NCBI RefSeq assembly: GCF_002195995.1
Contig: NZ_NHON01000012.1
Location: 63,651-102,516 of the forward strand
Length of the DNA stretch: 38,866 bases
Direction of reading: 5' to 3'
Source: Inquilinus limosus
GTDB taxonomy: Bacteria > Pseudomonadota > Alphaproteobacteria > DSM-16000 > Inquilinaceae
The notes under the pieces: model-generated
Databases searched by the model: none
Told to the model about the DNA's origin: nothing
The model's input: the letters and a program-made list of their open reading frames with translations, nothing else
Position numbers and translations under genes: made by a program
Part shown: piece after piece, positions 31,438 through 37,805 of the stretch
Numbering within the stretch: position 1 is the first letter of the stretch
Layout: each line of letters starts with the position of its first letter

Positions 31438-32360
31438 GCCTCGGCCCTCCGGCGGGTCAGCAGGTATTGTGCCATGGCGGCGATCAGCATCAGCCCGAAC
31501 AGCACCTCGGACGCCGCGGCGGCGTAGCCCAGGTCCCAGTTGCGGAAACCCTGCTCGTAGATGAACTGCACGATCGGGCGCGAGGCGTTGTTCGGCCCGC
31601 CGCGGGTCAGCAGGTAGGACTGCCCGAACAGCTGGAACTGGTAGACGATCTCGACCACGGCGACGAGCACCACGGTCCGCCGGATCGAGGGCAGGGTGAT
31701 GTGCCGGAACGCCCGCCAGCGGCCGGCGCTGTCCAGCGCCGCGGCCTCGTACAGCTCGCGCGGGATCTGCTGCAGCGCGGCCAGGAACAGCATCATCGGC
31801 AGGCCGATGCCCCACCACACGGTGGCGGCGGCGATACCGGGCAGGGCCAGGCTCGGGTCGCTCAGGATCGGGATCGGCGCCTGGCCGAACAGGCCCAGGA
31901 CATTGGTCAGCAGGCCGCGATCCGGCAGGTACACCATCTTCCAGACGATGGTGACGATGGTGACCGACAGCACCGAGGTGGCGAAGAAGGTGGCGCGCAG
32001 CGCTGCCGCGGCCCGGGTCGGCCGGTTCAGTGCCAGGGCCAGGACCAAGCCGACCACGACGAAGGCCGGCACCGTCATCAGCACGAACAGCGCCGTGTTC
32101 CAGACCGCGCCCAGGAAGATCTTGTCGGCGAACAGGCGCTTGTAGTTGGCGAGGCCGGCATAGGCGCCGGTGCCGTCGAACATGTCGAACTTCTGCAGGC
32201 TGATCCAGATGCCGTCGAACAGCGGCCAGACCAGCAGCAGCAGGTAGACGATCAGGAAGGGCAGGACGAAGCCGACATTGCGCCAGTCCGGCCCGATCCG
32301 GGCACCGCCCAGGCGGCGGGTCCGTTCGATGCTGCGGCCGGTGGCGGTGGCGGTCACCAT
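31434..32360 (-). CDS. Carbohydrate ABC transporter permease, MalF-type
   Basis: A 308-residue permease with six helices after a cytosolic N-tail; the EAA loop is EAAALDSAGRWRAFRHITLPSIRRT (around 215-239). It pairs with the MalG-type protein. ATG at 32360 is nearly adjacent to the GAGGAGG ribosome binding site, so the GTG at 32357 may be the true start. Its stop overlaps the next gene and it starts 7 bp after the ATPase stop. Confidence 0.92.
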   Translation of the reverse strand: MVTATATGRSIERTRRLGGARIGPDWRNVGFVLPFLIVYLLLLVWPLFDGIWISLQKFDMFDGTGAYAGLANYKRLFADKIFLGAVWNTALFVLMTVPAFVVVGLVLALALNRPTRAAAALRATFFATSVLSVTIVTIVWKMVYLPDRGLLTNVLGLFGQAPIPILSDPSLALPGIAAATVWWGIGLPMMLFLAALQQIPRELYEAAALDSAGRWRAFRHITLPSIRRTVVLVAVVEIVYQFQLFGQSYLLTRGGPNNASRPIVQFIYEQGFRNWDLGYAAAASEVLFGLMLIAAMAQYLLTRRRAEA

Positions 32361-32367
32361 CCCCTCC

Positions 32368-33465
32368 TCACGCCGCCCGGACTGACGTGGCCGCGTGGCG
32401 GCCGACGCCGTCGGCGCCGAACAGGTGCACGGCGGCGGGGTCGATGCGCAGCGCCACCCGGTCCTCGACCGCGACGCCGCTCAGCCCCGCATCCTCCGCG
32501 ATCAGGGTCGACCCGTCCTGCAGCCGGACATGGAGGTGGGTGCGGTCGCCCAGCCGCTCGACCACCTCGACCGTGCCCTGCGTGCTGCCCTGGCCGTCGA
32601 TCCGCACCGCCTCGGCCCGCAGGCCCAGCGTGATCGGCTGGTGCGCCGGCAGCCCGTCGGCGGGCACCGGGGTGCGCAGTTCGGTCCCGTCCGGCAGGCG
32701 CAGCACGGCGCCGCCCTGCTCGCCGACAACCATGGCGTCGAGGAAGGTCATCGCCGGCACGCCGACGAAGCGGGCGACGAATTTGGTGGCCGGCCGGGTG
32801 TAGATTTCCATCGGCGTGCCGACCTGCTCGATGCGGCCCTCGTTCATCACCACGATGCGGTCGGCCAGCGTCATCGCCTCGACCTGGTCATGGGTGACGA
32901 AGATCATGGTGGCGCGCAGCCGCCGGTGCAGCCGCGCCAGCTCCACCCTTGTGCGCACGCGCAGCGCCGCGTCCAGGTTCGACAGCGGCTCGTCGAACAG
33001 GAAGGCGCGCGGCTCCTTGACGATGGCGCGGCCGATGGCGACGCGCTGGCGCTGGCCGCCGGACAGCTGGCCCGGCTTCCGCTGCAGCAGCTCCTCGATC
33101 TCCAGTGTCCGCGCGGCGGCCTGGACGCGTTGCTCGATCTCCGGCTGCTTCAGGCCGATGTTGCGCAGCCCGAACGCCATGTTCTCGAAGATCGTCATAT
33201 GGGGGTACAGGGCGTAGTGCTGGAACACCATCGCCACCCGGCGGGCGCCCGGCGGCAGGGTGTCGACCCGGGTGCCGGCGATGCGGATCTCGCCGCCATC
33301 GACGCTCTCCAGCCCGGCGATCATGCGCAGCAGGGTGGACTTGCCGCAGCCGGACGGTCCCAGGAAGACCATGAACTCGCCCGACTCGACCGACAGCGAC
33401 AGGCCGTCGAACACCGTGACCGGCCCGAAGCGCTTGCTGACATCCCGGATCTCGATGTCGGCCAC
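32368..33465 (-). CDS. Sugar ABC transporter ATPase (UgpC/MsmK-type)
   Basis: A 365-residue ATPase of the CUT1/MalK type: Walker A GPSGCGKST (36-44), Q-loop FQHYALYPHM (81-90), signature LSGGQRQR (134-141), Walker B FLFDEPLSNLDA (155-166), H-loop VTHDQVEAM, and a C-terminal OB-fold regulatory domain (about 240-360: LGLRAEAVRI). It energises the two permeases. The start is GTG at 33465 with GGGAGG 7 nt upstream; an ATG at 33470 is out of frame. It is the first gene of the minus-strand importer-GH51 operon, divergent from the GntR regulator. Confidence 0.93.
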   Translation of the reverse strand: MADIEIRDVSKRFGPVTVFDGLSLSVESGEFMVFLGPSGCGKSTLLRMIAGLESVDGGEIRIAGTRVDTLPPGARRVAMVFQHYALYPHMTIFENMAFGLRNIGLKQPEIEQRVQAAARTLEIEELLQRKPGQLSGGQRQRVAIGRAIVKEPRAFLFDEPLSNLDAALRVRTRVELARLHRRLRATMIFVTHDQVEAMTLADRIVVMNEGRIEQVGTPMEIYTRPATKFVARFVGVPAMTFLDAMVVGEQGGAVLRLPDGTELRTPVPADGLPAHQPITLGLRAEAVRIDGQGSTQGTVEVVERLGDRTHLHVRLQDGSTLIAEDAGLSGVAVEDRVALRIDPAAVHLFGADGVGRHAATSVRAA

Positions 33466-33488
33466 CCCATTTCCTCCCCAATGGTATT

Positions 33489-33498
33489 ATCATATGAT
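33489..33498. promoter_or_regulatory. ATCATATGAT palindrome, candidate operator over the importer promoter
   Basis: A perfect 10-bp palindrome in an AT-rich patch, 24 bp upstream of the ATPase start. On the minus strand it contains TATGAT, which could be the importer promoter's -10 (no clear -35), so a bound FadR-type repressor would block the operon. A second GATCATC lies 3 bp beyond. It shares ATCATA with the site at 4855. Confidence 0.5.
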
Positions 33499-33524
33499 TC
33501 GATCATCGGGGTGATCGGCGGTCT

Positions 33525-33554
33525 TTGTCAACCGGGCCTTCCCCGGCCTATCGA
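33525..33554 (+). promoter_or_regulatory. Candidate promoter of the second GntR regulator
   Basis: TTGTCA (33525-33530), 18-bp spacer, TATCGA (33549-33554), about 30 bp before the ATG at 33585. Boxes match consensus 5/6 and 4/6 or less, moderate support. Confidence 0.4.
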
Positions 33555-33584
33555 TGAAAAGAGGGAAAAGGTGGAGACGGTCTG

Positions 33585-34319
33585 ATGCTGGAACGGGAGA
33601 TGGTGCTGGTCGGGACGATGAGCGCCCAGGTGTCGAACAGCCTGGGCATGCGCATCGTGTCCGGCGAGTTCCGGCCCCATGATTCGCTGCCGATCGAGAG
33701 CGAGCTGTGCCAGACCTATGGCGTCAGCCGCACCACGTTGCGCGAGGCGATCAAGAGCCTGGCCGGCAAGCGGCTGATCGAGGTGTCGCCGAAGACCGGC
33801 ACAAGGGTGCTGCCCTTCGGCGAATGGAACCTCTTGGACCGCGACGTGCTGGCCTGGCGGCTGCAGGCGCAGTTCGACGCCAAGATCGTCGAGGACATCT
33901 TCGAGATGCGGATGTGCTTCGAGCCGCGGGCGTCGCACCTGGCGGCGCGCGACGGCACGGCCGAGGACCATGCCGCGATCGAGCGCCATTTCCGCCAGCT
34001 GGCCCGCGCCTATGAGGAGAAGCAGCCGGTGAAGGTGTCGTCCGAGGCGGCGCTGGAATTCCACCTGGCGATCATCACCGCCTCGCATAACGGCCTGTTC
34101 GTGACCATCGGCGCGGCGGTGAAGTCGGCGCTGCGGGTGTCGTCGGAGATGCAGCAGCGCCACGCCACCACGCCGAGCGAGGATGTGGCGCTGCACGACG
34201 CGGTGCGCACCGCGATCATGGGCCGGCAGCCGGAGGCGGCGGCCGCGGCGATGGCGCGGTTGCTGGAAGCGTCGCACGCCCGCCTGCTGCCGCTGACGAC
34301 GGAGCCGAAGAGGGGATGA
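33585..34319 (+). CDS. FadR-subfamily GntR regulator of the importer-GH51 operon
   Basis: A 244-residue GntR protein: winged helix at about 15-77 (IVSGEFRPHDSLPIESELC, GVSRTTLREAIKSLAGKRL, PKTGTRV) and an FCD domain at about 100-235 with histidine ligands in EFHLAIITASHN and ALHDAVRTAI. It is clearly homologous to the regulator at 3760-4608, including the LD-D-LAW linker. GGAG lies 8 nt before ATG. Divergent from the ABC importer, with which it shares a regulatory region carrying the 33489 palindrome; it probably represses the importer until a sugar acid or sugar binds. Confidence 0.9.
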   Translation: MLEREMVLVGTMSAQVSNSLGMRIVSGEFRPHDSLPIESELCQTYGVSRTTLREAIKSLAGKRLIEVSPKTGTRVLPFGEWNLLDRDVLAWRLQAQFDAKIVEDIFEMRMCFEPRASHLAARDGTAEDHAAIERHFRQLARAYEEKQPVKVSSEAALEFHLAIITASHNGLFVTIGAAVKSALRVSSEMQQRHATTPSEDVALHDAVRTAIMGRQPEAAAAAMARLLEASHARLLPLTTEPKRG

Positions 34320-34347
34320 TGGTGCTGGTTGGACGGGCCGGTGCCCG

Positions 34348-34465
34348 CCCCCTCACCCGAAATCGCGTGCCGCAATTTCGACCTCTCCCCAAGGAGAGGT
34401 GAAGATTCCCTCTCCTTGGGGAGAGGGAGGGGCCCGGCGCCGCAGGCGACGGGAAGGTGAGGGGG
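34348..34465. repeat. Dispersed palindromic element, family A, copy 5
   Basis: Opposite order to copy 4: CCCCCTCACCC, GAAATCGC/GCAATTTC stem, CTCTCCCCAAGGAGAG, CTCTCCTTGGGGAGAG, then GGCGCC..GGCGAC and the terminal GGGAAGGTGAGGGGG. The AAGGAG/CTCCTT centre replaces GAGGAG of other copies by compensatory change on both sides. It lies between the converging GntR and VOC genes. Confidence 0.88.
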
Positions 34466-34497
34466 CTTGCACCGGCGGATCCGTCAGCAGCCAGTCC

Positions 34498-34863
34498 TCA
34501 ATACTGGCTGCTCTTCGCCGTGACGATGTGGATGATCCCGGCGGGATCCGAGATCCAAAAGCCCTCGAAGCCGTCGGGCAGGCGCTCGATCTCGTCGCGC
34601 CGGGCGACGCCGGCGGCGGCGAGGTGCCCGGCCGCCTTGGGGACGTCGTCGGCCACGACCTCCAGCCACAGCTCGGCCTGGCTGATGGCGTCGACCCGGT
34701 CGATCCACAGCTGGTTGGCACCGAATTCGAAGCCCACCGCCGGCGGGTGGTTGTCCAACGGCTTCAGCCCGATCACGTCGCGATAGAAGCGGACCGTGGC
34801 GTCGTATTGGTGCGGCGGCACCTTCAGCGCGATGTTGCGGCCGCCGGCGAAGGTCGCGGTCAT
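34498..34863 (-). CDS. VOC-superfamily (glyoxalase-like) protein
   Basis: A 121-residue vicinal-oxygen-chelate protein with two beta-alpha-beta-beta-beta units: VRFYRDVIGLKPLDNHPPAVGFEFGANQLWIDR and a second with ELWLEVVADDV..GFWISDPAGIIHIV. Likely a small metal-dependent isomerase, lyase or drug-sequestering protein; metal ligands are not clear enough to assign. GGAGGGA lies before ATG 34863. Third gene of the ArsR-SRPBCC-VOC operon, with a 22-bp gap. Confidence 0.83.
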   Translation of the reverse strand: MTATFAGGRNIALKVPPHQYDATVRFYRDVIGLKPLDNHPPAVGFEFGANQLWIDRVDAISQAELWLEVVADDVPKAAGHLAAAGVARRDEIERLPDGFEGFWISDPAGIIHIVTAKSSQY

Positions 34864-34885
34864 GGCAGTGTCCCTCCGATCGGCG

Positions 34886-35422
34886 TCAGGCCGAGGCGAT
34901 GCGGGTCTCGTACTCGGCCTCGAGCGGCGTGTGGGTGATGAAGAAGGGCTGCGGCACTCGCCCGTTCATGCGGTCGACCAGGATGCCGAGATGGGTGTGC
35001 CAGCCACCGGCCGCGCTCGCCATCTTGTCCCGCCCGAGGCGGCGATGGGTCAGCACCAGCAGCACGTCCTCGCCCCGCGGCGTCAGCTCGAAGGTCACCT
35101 CCGATTCCTGGCCGGCCGGGCCGGGCCAGCTATGGGCCAGGAGCCGCGGCGGCTCCCAGCGCGTCACCCGGGCGGTGGAGCTGGCGCCCTTCTCCATCGA
35201 TTTGTACTTGGCCGGGATCTGGTCCGGCAGCGGCGACAGCCCGGAATGCAGGAAGTGCAGCTCCACCTGGCCGCCGATGCGCGGCTCGACGGCGCCCTTG
35301 GCCAGCCACAGGCCGCGCTTGTCGGACTCGGTCAGAAAGGCCCAGATCCGCTCGATCGGGCCCGGCAGCAGCCGCTCGAACCGGACCGTGTCGGCGGCGA
35401 TCAGGGTGCCGTAGTCGCTCAT
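34886..35422 (-). CDS. SRPBCC/AHSA1-family protein
   Basis: A 178-residue START/SRPBCC fold protein of the AHSA1 group: VRFERLLPGPIERIWAFLTESDKRGLWL (about 13-40) starts the helix-grip, followed by GGQVELHF, VTRWEPPRLLAHSW, VTFELTPRGEDVLLVLTH and GGWHTHLGILVDRMNG. These proteins bind small hydrophobic ligands; they very often follow an ArsR regulator, as here. ATG at 35422 overlaps the ArsR stop (ATGA). Function unknown. Confidence 0.87.
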   Translation of the reverse strand: MSDYGTLIAADTVRFERLLPGPIERIWAFLTESDKRGLWLAKGAVEPRIGGQVELHFLHSGLSPLPDQIPAKYKSMEKGASSTARVTRWEPPRLLAHSWPGPAGQESEVTFELTPRGEDVLLVLTHRRLGRDKMASAAGGWHTHLGILVDRMNGRVPQPFFITHTPLEAEYETRIASA

Positions 35423-35763
35423 GGTGTCTCTCCCGTGTCGGTGGGGCCCGTGTCGGTGGGGGGCGGGGCGGCGCGCAGCTGCCGCTCCAGCTCGTCCAGC
35501 CGGCCGCCCCAGAAGCGGCGGATGCGGCGCAGCCACTCGTCCATCGCGTCGAAGCCCTTCCGATCGAGCGTGTAGATCCGCCGCTGCGCCTCGGGCCGGA
35601 CGGTGATCAGCCCGGCCTCGCGCAGCACCTTGAGGTGCTGGGAGACGGCCGGTCCGCTCATCGCGAACTCCCCGGCAATCTCGCCGGCCCCGCGCTCCCC
35701 CGCCGCCAGCATCTCGACGATGCGAAGCCGGGTGGGGTCGGCGAGGGCGGCGAAGGCGTTCAT
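35419..35763 (-). CDS. ArsR-family regulator
   Basis: A 114-residue winged-helix regulator: FAALADPTRLRIVEMLAAGE, GEIAGEFAMSGPAVSQHLKVLREAGLI and a beta wing ITVRPEAQRRIYTL. It has no metal-site cysteines, so it is of the ligand- or redox-independent ArsR group that pairs with SRPBCC proteins. A tandem PTDTG-PTDTG lies near the C-terminus from a 15-bp DNA duplication. Start ATG 35763 has no Shine-Dalgarno; it stands about 6 nt after a -10 box, suggesting a leaderless transcript. Heads the three-gene operon and probably autorepresses. Confidence 0.9.
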   Translation of the reverse strand: MNAFAALADPTRLRIVEMLAAGERGAGEIAGEFAMSGPAVSQHLKVLREAGLITVRPEAQRRIYTLDRKGFDAMDEWLRRIRRFWGGRLDELERQLRAAPPPTDTGPTDTGETP

Positions 35764-35769
35764 GAGTCT

Positions 35770-35798
35770 TTTATGAAGGTGTTACTTAAATAAGTCAA
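35770..35798 (-). promoter_or_regulatory. ArsR operon promoter with operator dyad in the spacer
   Basis: Minus strand: TTGACT (35798-35793), 17-bp spacer, CATAAA (35775-35770). The palindrome ACTTA-AA-TAAGT (35784-35795) covers the -35 end and spacer, as ArsR autorepression sites do. The -10 ends 6 nt before the ATG, so transcription should start at or next to the start codon. The local AT richness stands out strongly. Confidence 0.7.
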
Positions 35799-35827
35799 TT
35801 ATTAAATATAGACTCGCAACCAGACGT

Positions 35828-35917
35828 CGTCATTGCGAGGAGGCGAAGCCGACGAAGCAATCCATCGATCCGCACGAGCGGATGCATGGATTGCTTCGCT
35901 GCGCTCGCAATGACGGG
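35828..35917. repeat. Dispersed palindromic element, family B, copy 3
   Basis: A 90-bp palindrome beginning CGTCATTGCGAGG and ending GCTCGCAATGACGG, with internal AGCAATCCAT / ATGGATTGCT. The left arm carries an extra GGCGAAGCCGACG compared with the right. It lies between the ArsR promoter region and the 3' end of the ABC exporter gene. Confidence 0.88.
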
Positions 35918-35945
35918 AGTGGCAGGAAGGGGCGGGGCCGGGTCC

Positions 35946-37694
35946 TCAGGCCGCGGCGGCTGCGGGCGCCTCGACCAGGCGGCCGGGCCCCGCGCCCTCC
36001 TTCTCGATCCGCCAGCGGCGGTCGTGGAAGGCGGCGACCTTGGGGTCGTGCGAGATGGTCAGCCAGGTGGTGCCGGGCAGGCGGTCGCGCAGCAGCGCGA
36101 ACATCCGCTGTTCGGTCGCCTCGTCCAGCGCGCTCGTCGCCTCGTCGAGGAACAGCCAGTCCGGTCGGGAGAGGACCGCCCGGGCCACCGCCAGGCGCTG
36201 CTGCTCGCCCGGCGACAGGCGGCGGGCCCAGTACTCCTCCTGCTCCAGCGCCGGCACCAGATGGCCGAGATCGACCGCGCGCAGCGCCTCGACCGCGGCC
36301 TCAGCCGACACCTCCTCTGGCTTCGCCGGATAGGCGACGGCGGCGTGCAGCGTGCCCAGCGGCAGGTAGGGCCGCTGCGGCAGGAACAGCACCCTGGCGT
36401 CCTTCGGGATGCGGATCTGCGCCTTGCCGAAAGGCCAGATCCCGGCCAAGGCGCGGAACAGCGTCGACTTGCCGGCGCCGGACGGGCCGGTCAGCAGCAG
36501 CCGGTCGCCGGGGCGGACCGACAGGCCGCCGCCCTCGACCAGCGCCTGGCCATCGGGCAGGGCCAGCTGGACGGAGTCGACGGCCATGTCGTCGCGGGGC
36601 TCGGCCGCGACCGCGATCCCGACCGAGCCGGCCTGGGCCCGGGCGGCCTCCAGGCCGTGGCGGAAGCCGGTCAGACGGTCGACGGTCGCCTTGTAGTCGG
36701 CCAGCGTGGAATAGGCGCTGACGAACCAGGACAGCGAATCCTGGACATTGCCGAAGGCCTGGATGACCTGGACGACGCCGCCGAGCTCGATGGTCTTGGC
36801 GAAGTATTGCGGGGCGACGAGGATGCCGGGAAACACGGCGGAGGCCTGGCCGTAGGCGGAGGTGAAGAAGCCGAGCTTCTTCGTCCGGGTCATCAGCTGG
36901 TAGTAGTTCTCCATTACCCCGCCGAACAGGCGCAGCAGTCCCTGCTTCTCGCTCGGCTCACCGCCATAGAGCGCGATCGCTTCGGTGTTCTCGCGGAACC
37001 GGACCAGGCCGAAGCGGAAATCCGCCTCCCGCTTCTGCTGCAGGAAGCTCAGCCGGATCAGCGGACGGCCGACGAGATGGGTCAGGATGGTCCCGACGAT
37101 GGCGTAGACGATGGCGGCCCACAGCATGAAATGCGGGATCGTGACGCTGCTGCCGCCCAGCAGCGGAATCGTCAGCGGCGCCGCCAGCCCCCACAGGATC
37201 ACGGCGAAGGAGAAGAGATTCACCACATTGCCGAGGAAGCTGAGGCTGAGGGTGAGGGTGCCGTCGACGAATTGCTGGATGTCCTCGGCGATGCGCTGGT
37301 CGGGGTTGTCCGTGGCACCCGCGGTGAGCTGCTGGCGGTAATAGGCCCGGTCGGCCAGCCATTCGCCGAGCAGGTGCTCGGTCATCCAGCGCCGCCAGCG
37401 GATGCGTAGCCATTGCCCGAGATAGGTCGCGTAGACGCCGCGCAGGACGGACACGGTCGCCAGGCCGGCGAAGATCGCGATCTCGCGCCAGAATGCGGGC
37501 TGGTTGTAGTCCTGCAGCGCCTGGTAGAAGCGGTTGTACCAGAAGCTGAACTGGACGCTCAGGAACACGGCGCCGAGCGTGAAGGCGACGATCACCGCCA
37601 GCAGGCCGATCGCCGGCCATTTCTCCTTCGACCGCCAGAACGGCATCAGGAGGGCGAAGAAATCCTTCCAGAACCGGCGCGTGCTTGGCTTCAT
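35946..37694 (-). CDS. ABC transporter, fused permease-ATPase, YddA/SbmA-BacA-like
   Basis: A 582-residue exporter-type protein. The N-terminal membrane domain (about 25-340) has six helices and the ABC_membrane_2 pattern (FWYNRFYQALQDYN, WLRIRWRRWMTEHLLGEWL, NPDQRIAEDIQQF, READFRFGLVRFRENTEAIALYGGE) shared with SbmA/BacA, YddA and the ABCD family. The ATPase has Walker A GPSGAGKST (403-411), signature LSPGEQQR (493-500) and Walker B WLFLDEATSALDE (513-525). Related proteins move cyclic peptides, vitamin B12 or very-long-chain acyl-CoA; direction and substrate here are unknown. It forms a homodimer. Start at 37694 with GGCGGA upstream; monocistronic. Confidence 0.88.
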   Translation of the reverse strand: MKPSTRRFWKDFFALLMPFWRSKEKWPAIGLLAVIVAFTLGAVFLSVQFSFWYNRFYQALQDYNQPAFWREIAIFAGLATVSVLRGVYATYLGQWLRIRWRRWMTEHLLGEWLADRAYYRQQLTAGATDNPDQRIAEDIQQFVDGTLTLSLSFLGNVVNLFSFAVILWGLAAPLTIPLLGGSSVTIPHFMLWAAIVYAIVGTILTHLVGRPLIRLSFLQQKREADFRFGLVRFRENTEAIALYGGEPSEKQGLLRLFGGVMENYYQLMTRTKKLGFFTSAYGQASAVFPGILVAPQYFAKTIELGGVVQVIQAFGNVQDSLSWFVSAYSTLADYKATVDRLTGFRHGLEAARAQAGSVGIAVAAEPRDDMAVDSVQLALPDGQALVEGGGLSVRPGDRLLLTGPSGAGKSTLFRALAGIWPFGKAQIRIPKDARVLFLPQRPYLPLGTLHAAVAYPAKPEEVSAEAAVEALRAVDLGHLVPALEQEEYWARRLSPGEQQRLAVARAVLSRPDWLFLDEATSALDEATEQRMFALLRDRLPGTTWLTISHDPKVAAFHDRRWRIEKEGAGPGRLVEAPAAAAA

Positions 37695-37805
37695 GGGATG
37701 CGTCCGCCGCGCGGCGGATCCTCGGCTGCGACTGCAACCGTGATATCCCCCGCGGGCGGGCCGTACCCGTGAATTGCACGTAACTTTCAGGTAATCGGGC
37801 CGTTA

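Noticed and set aside
15638-34465. Family A repeats considered as a CRISPR array
   Set aside because: Copies are single, far apart, mosaic and palindromic with variable centres; there is no regular spacer pattern and no cas gene.
5870-35917. Family B elements considered as insertion sequences
   Set aside because: Each is about 80-90 bp with no transposase frame and no obvious target duplication; they are better called non-autonomous palindromic repeats.
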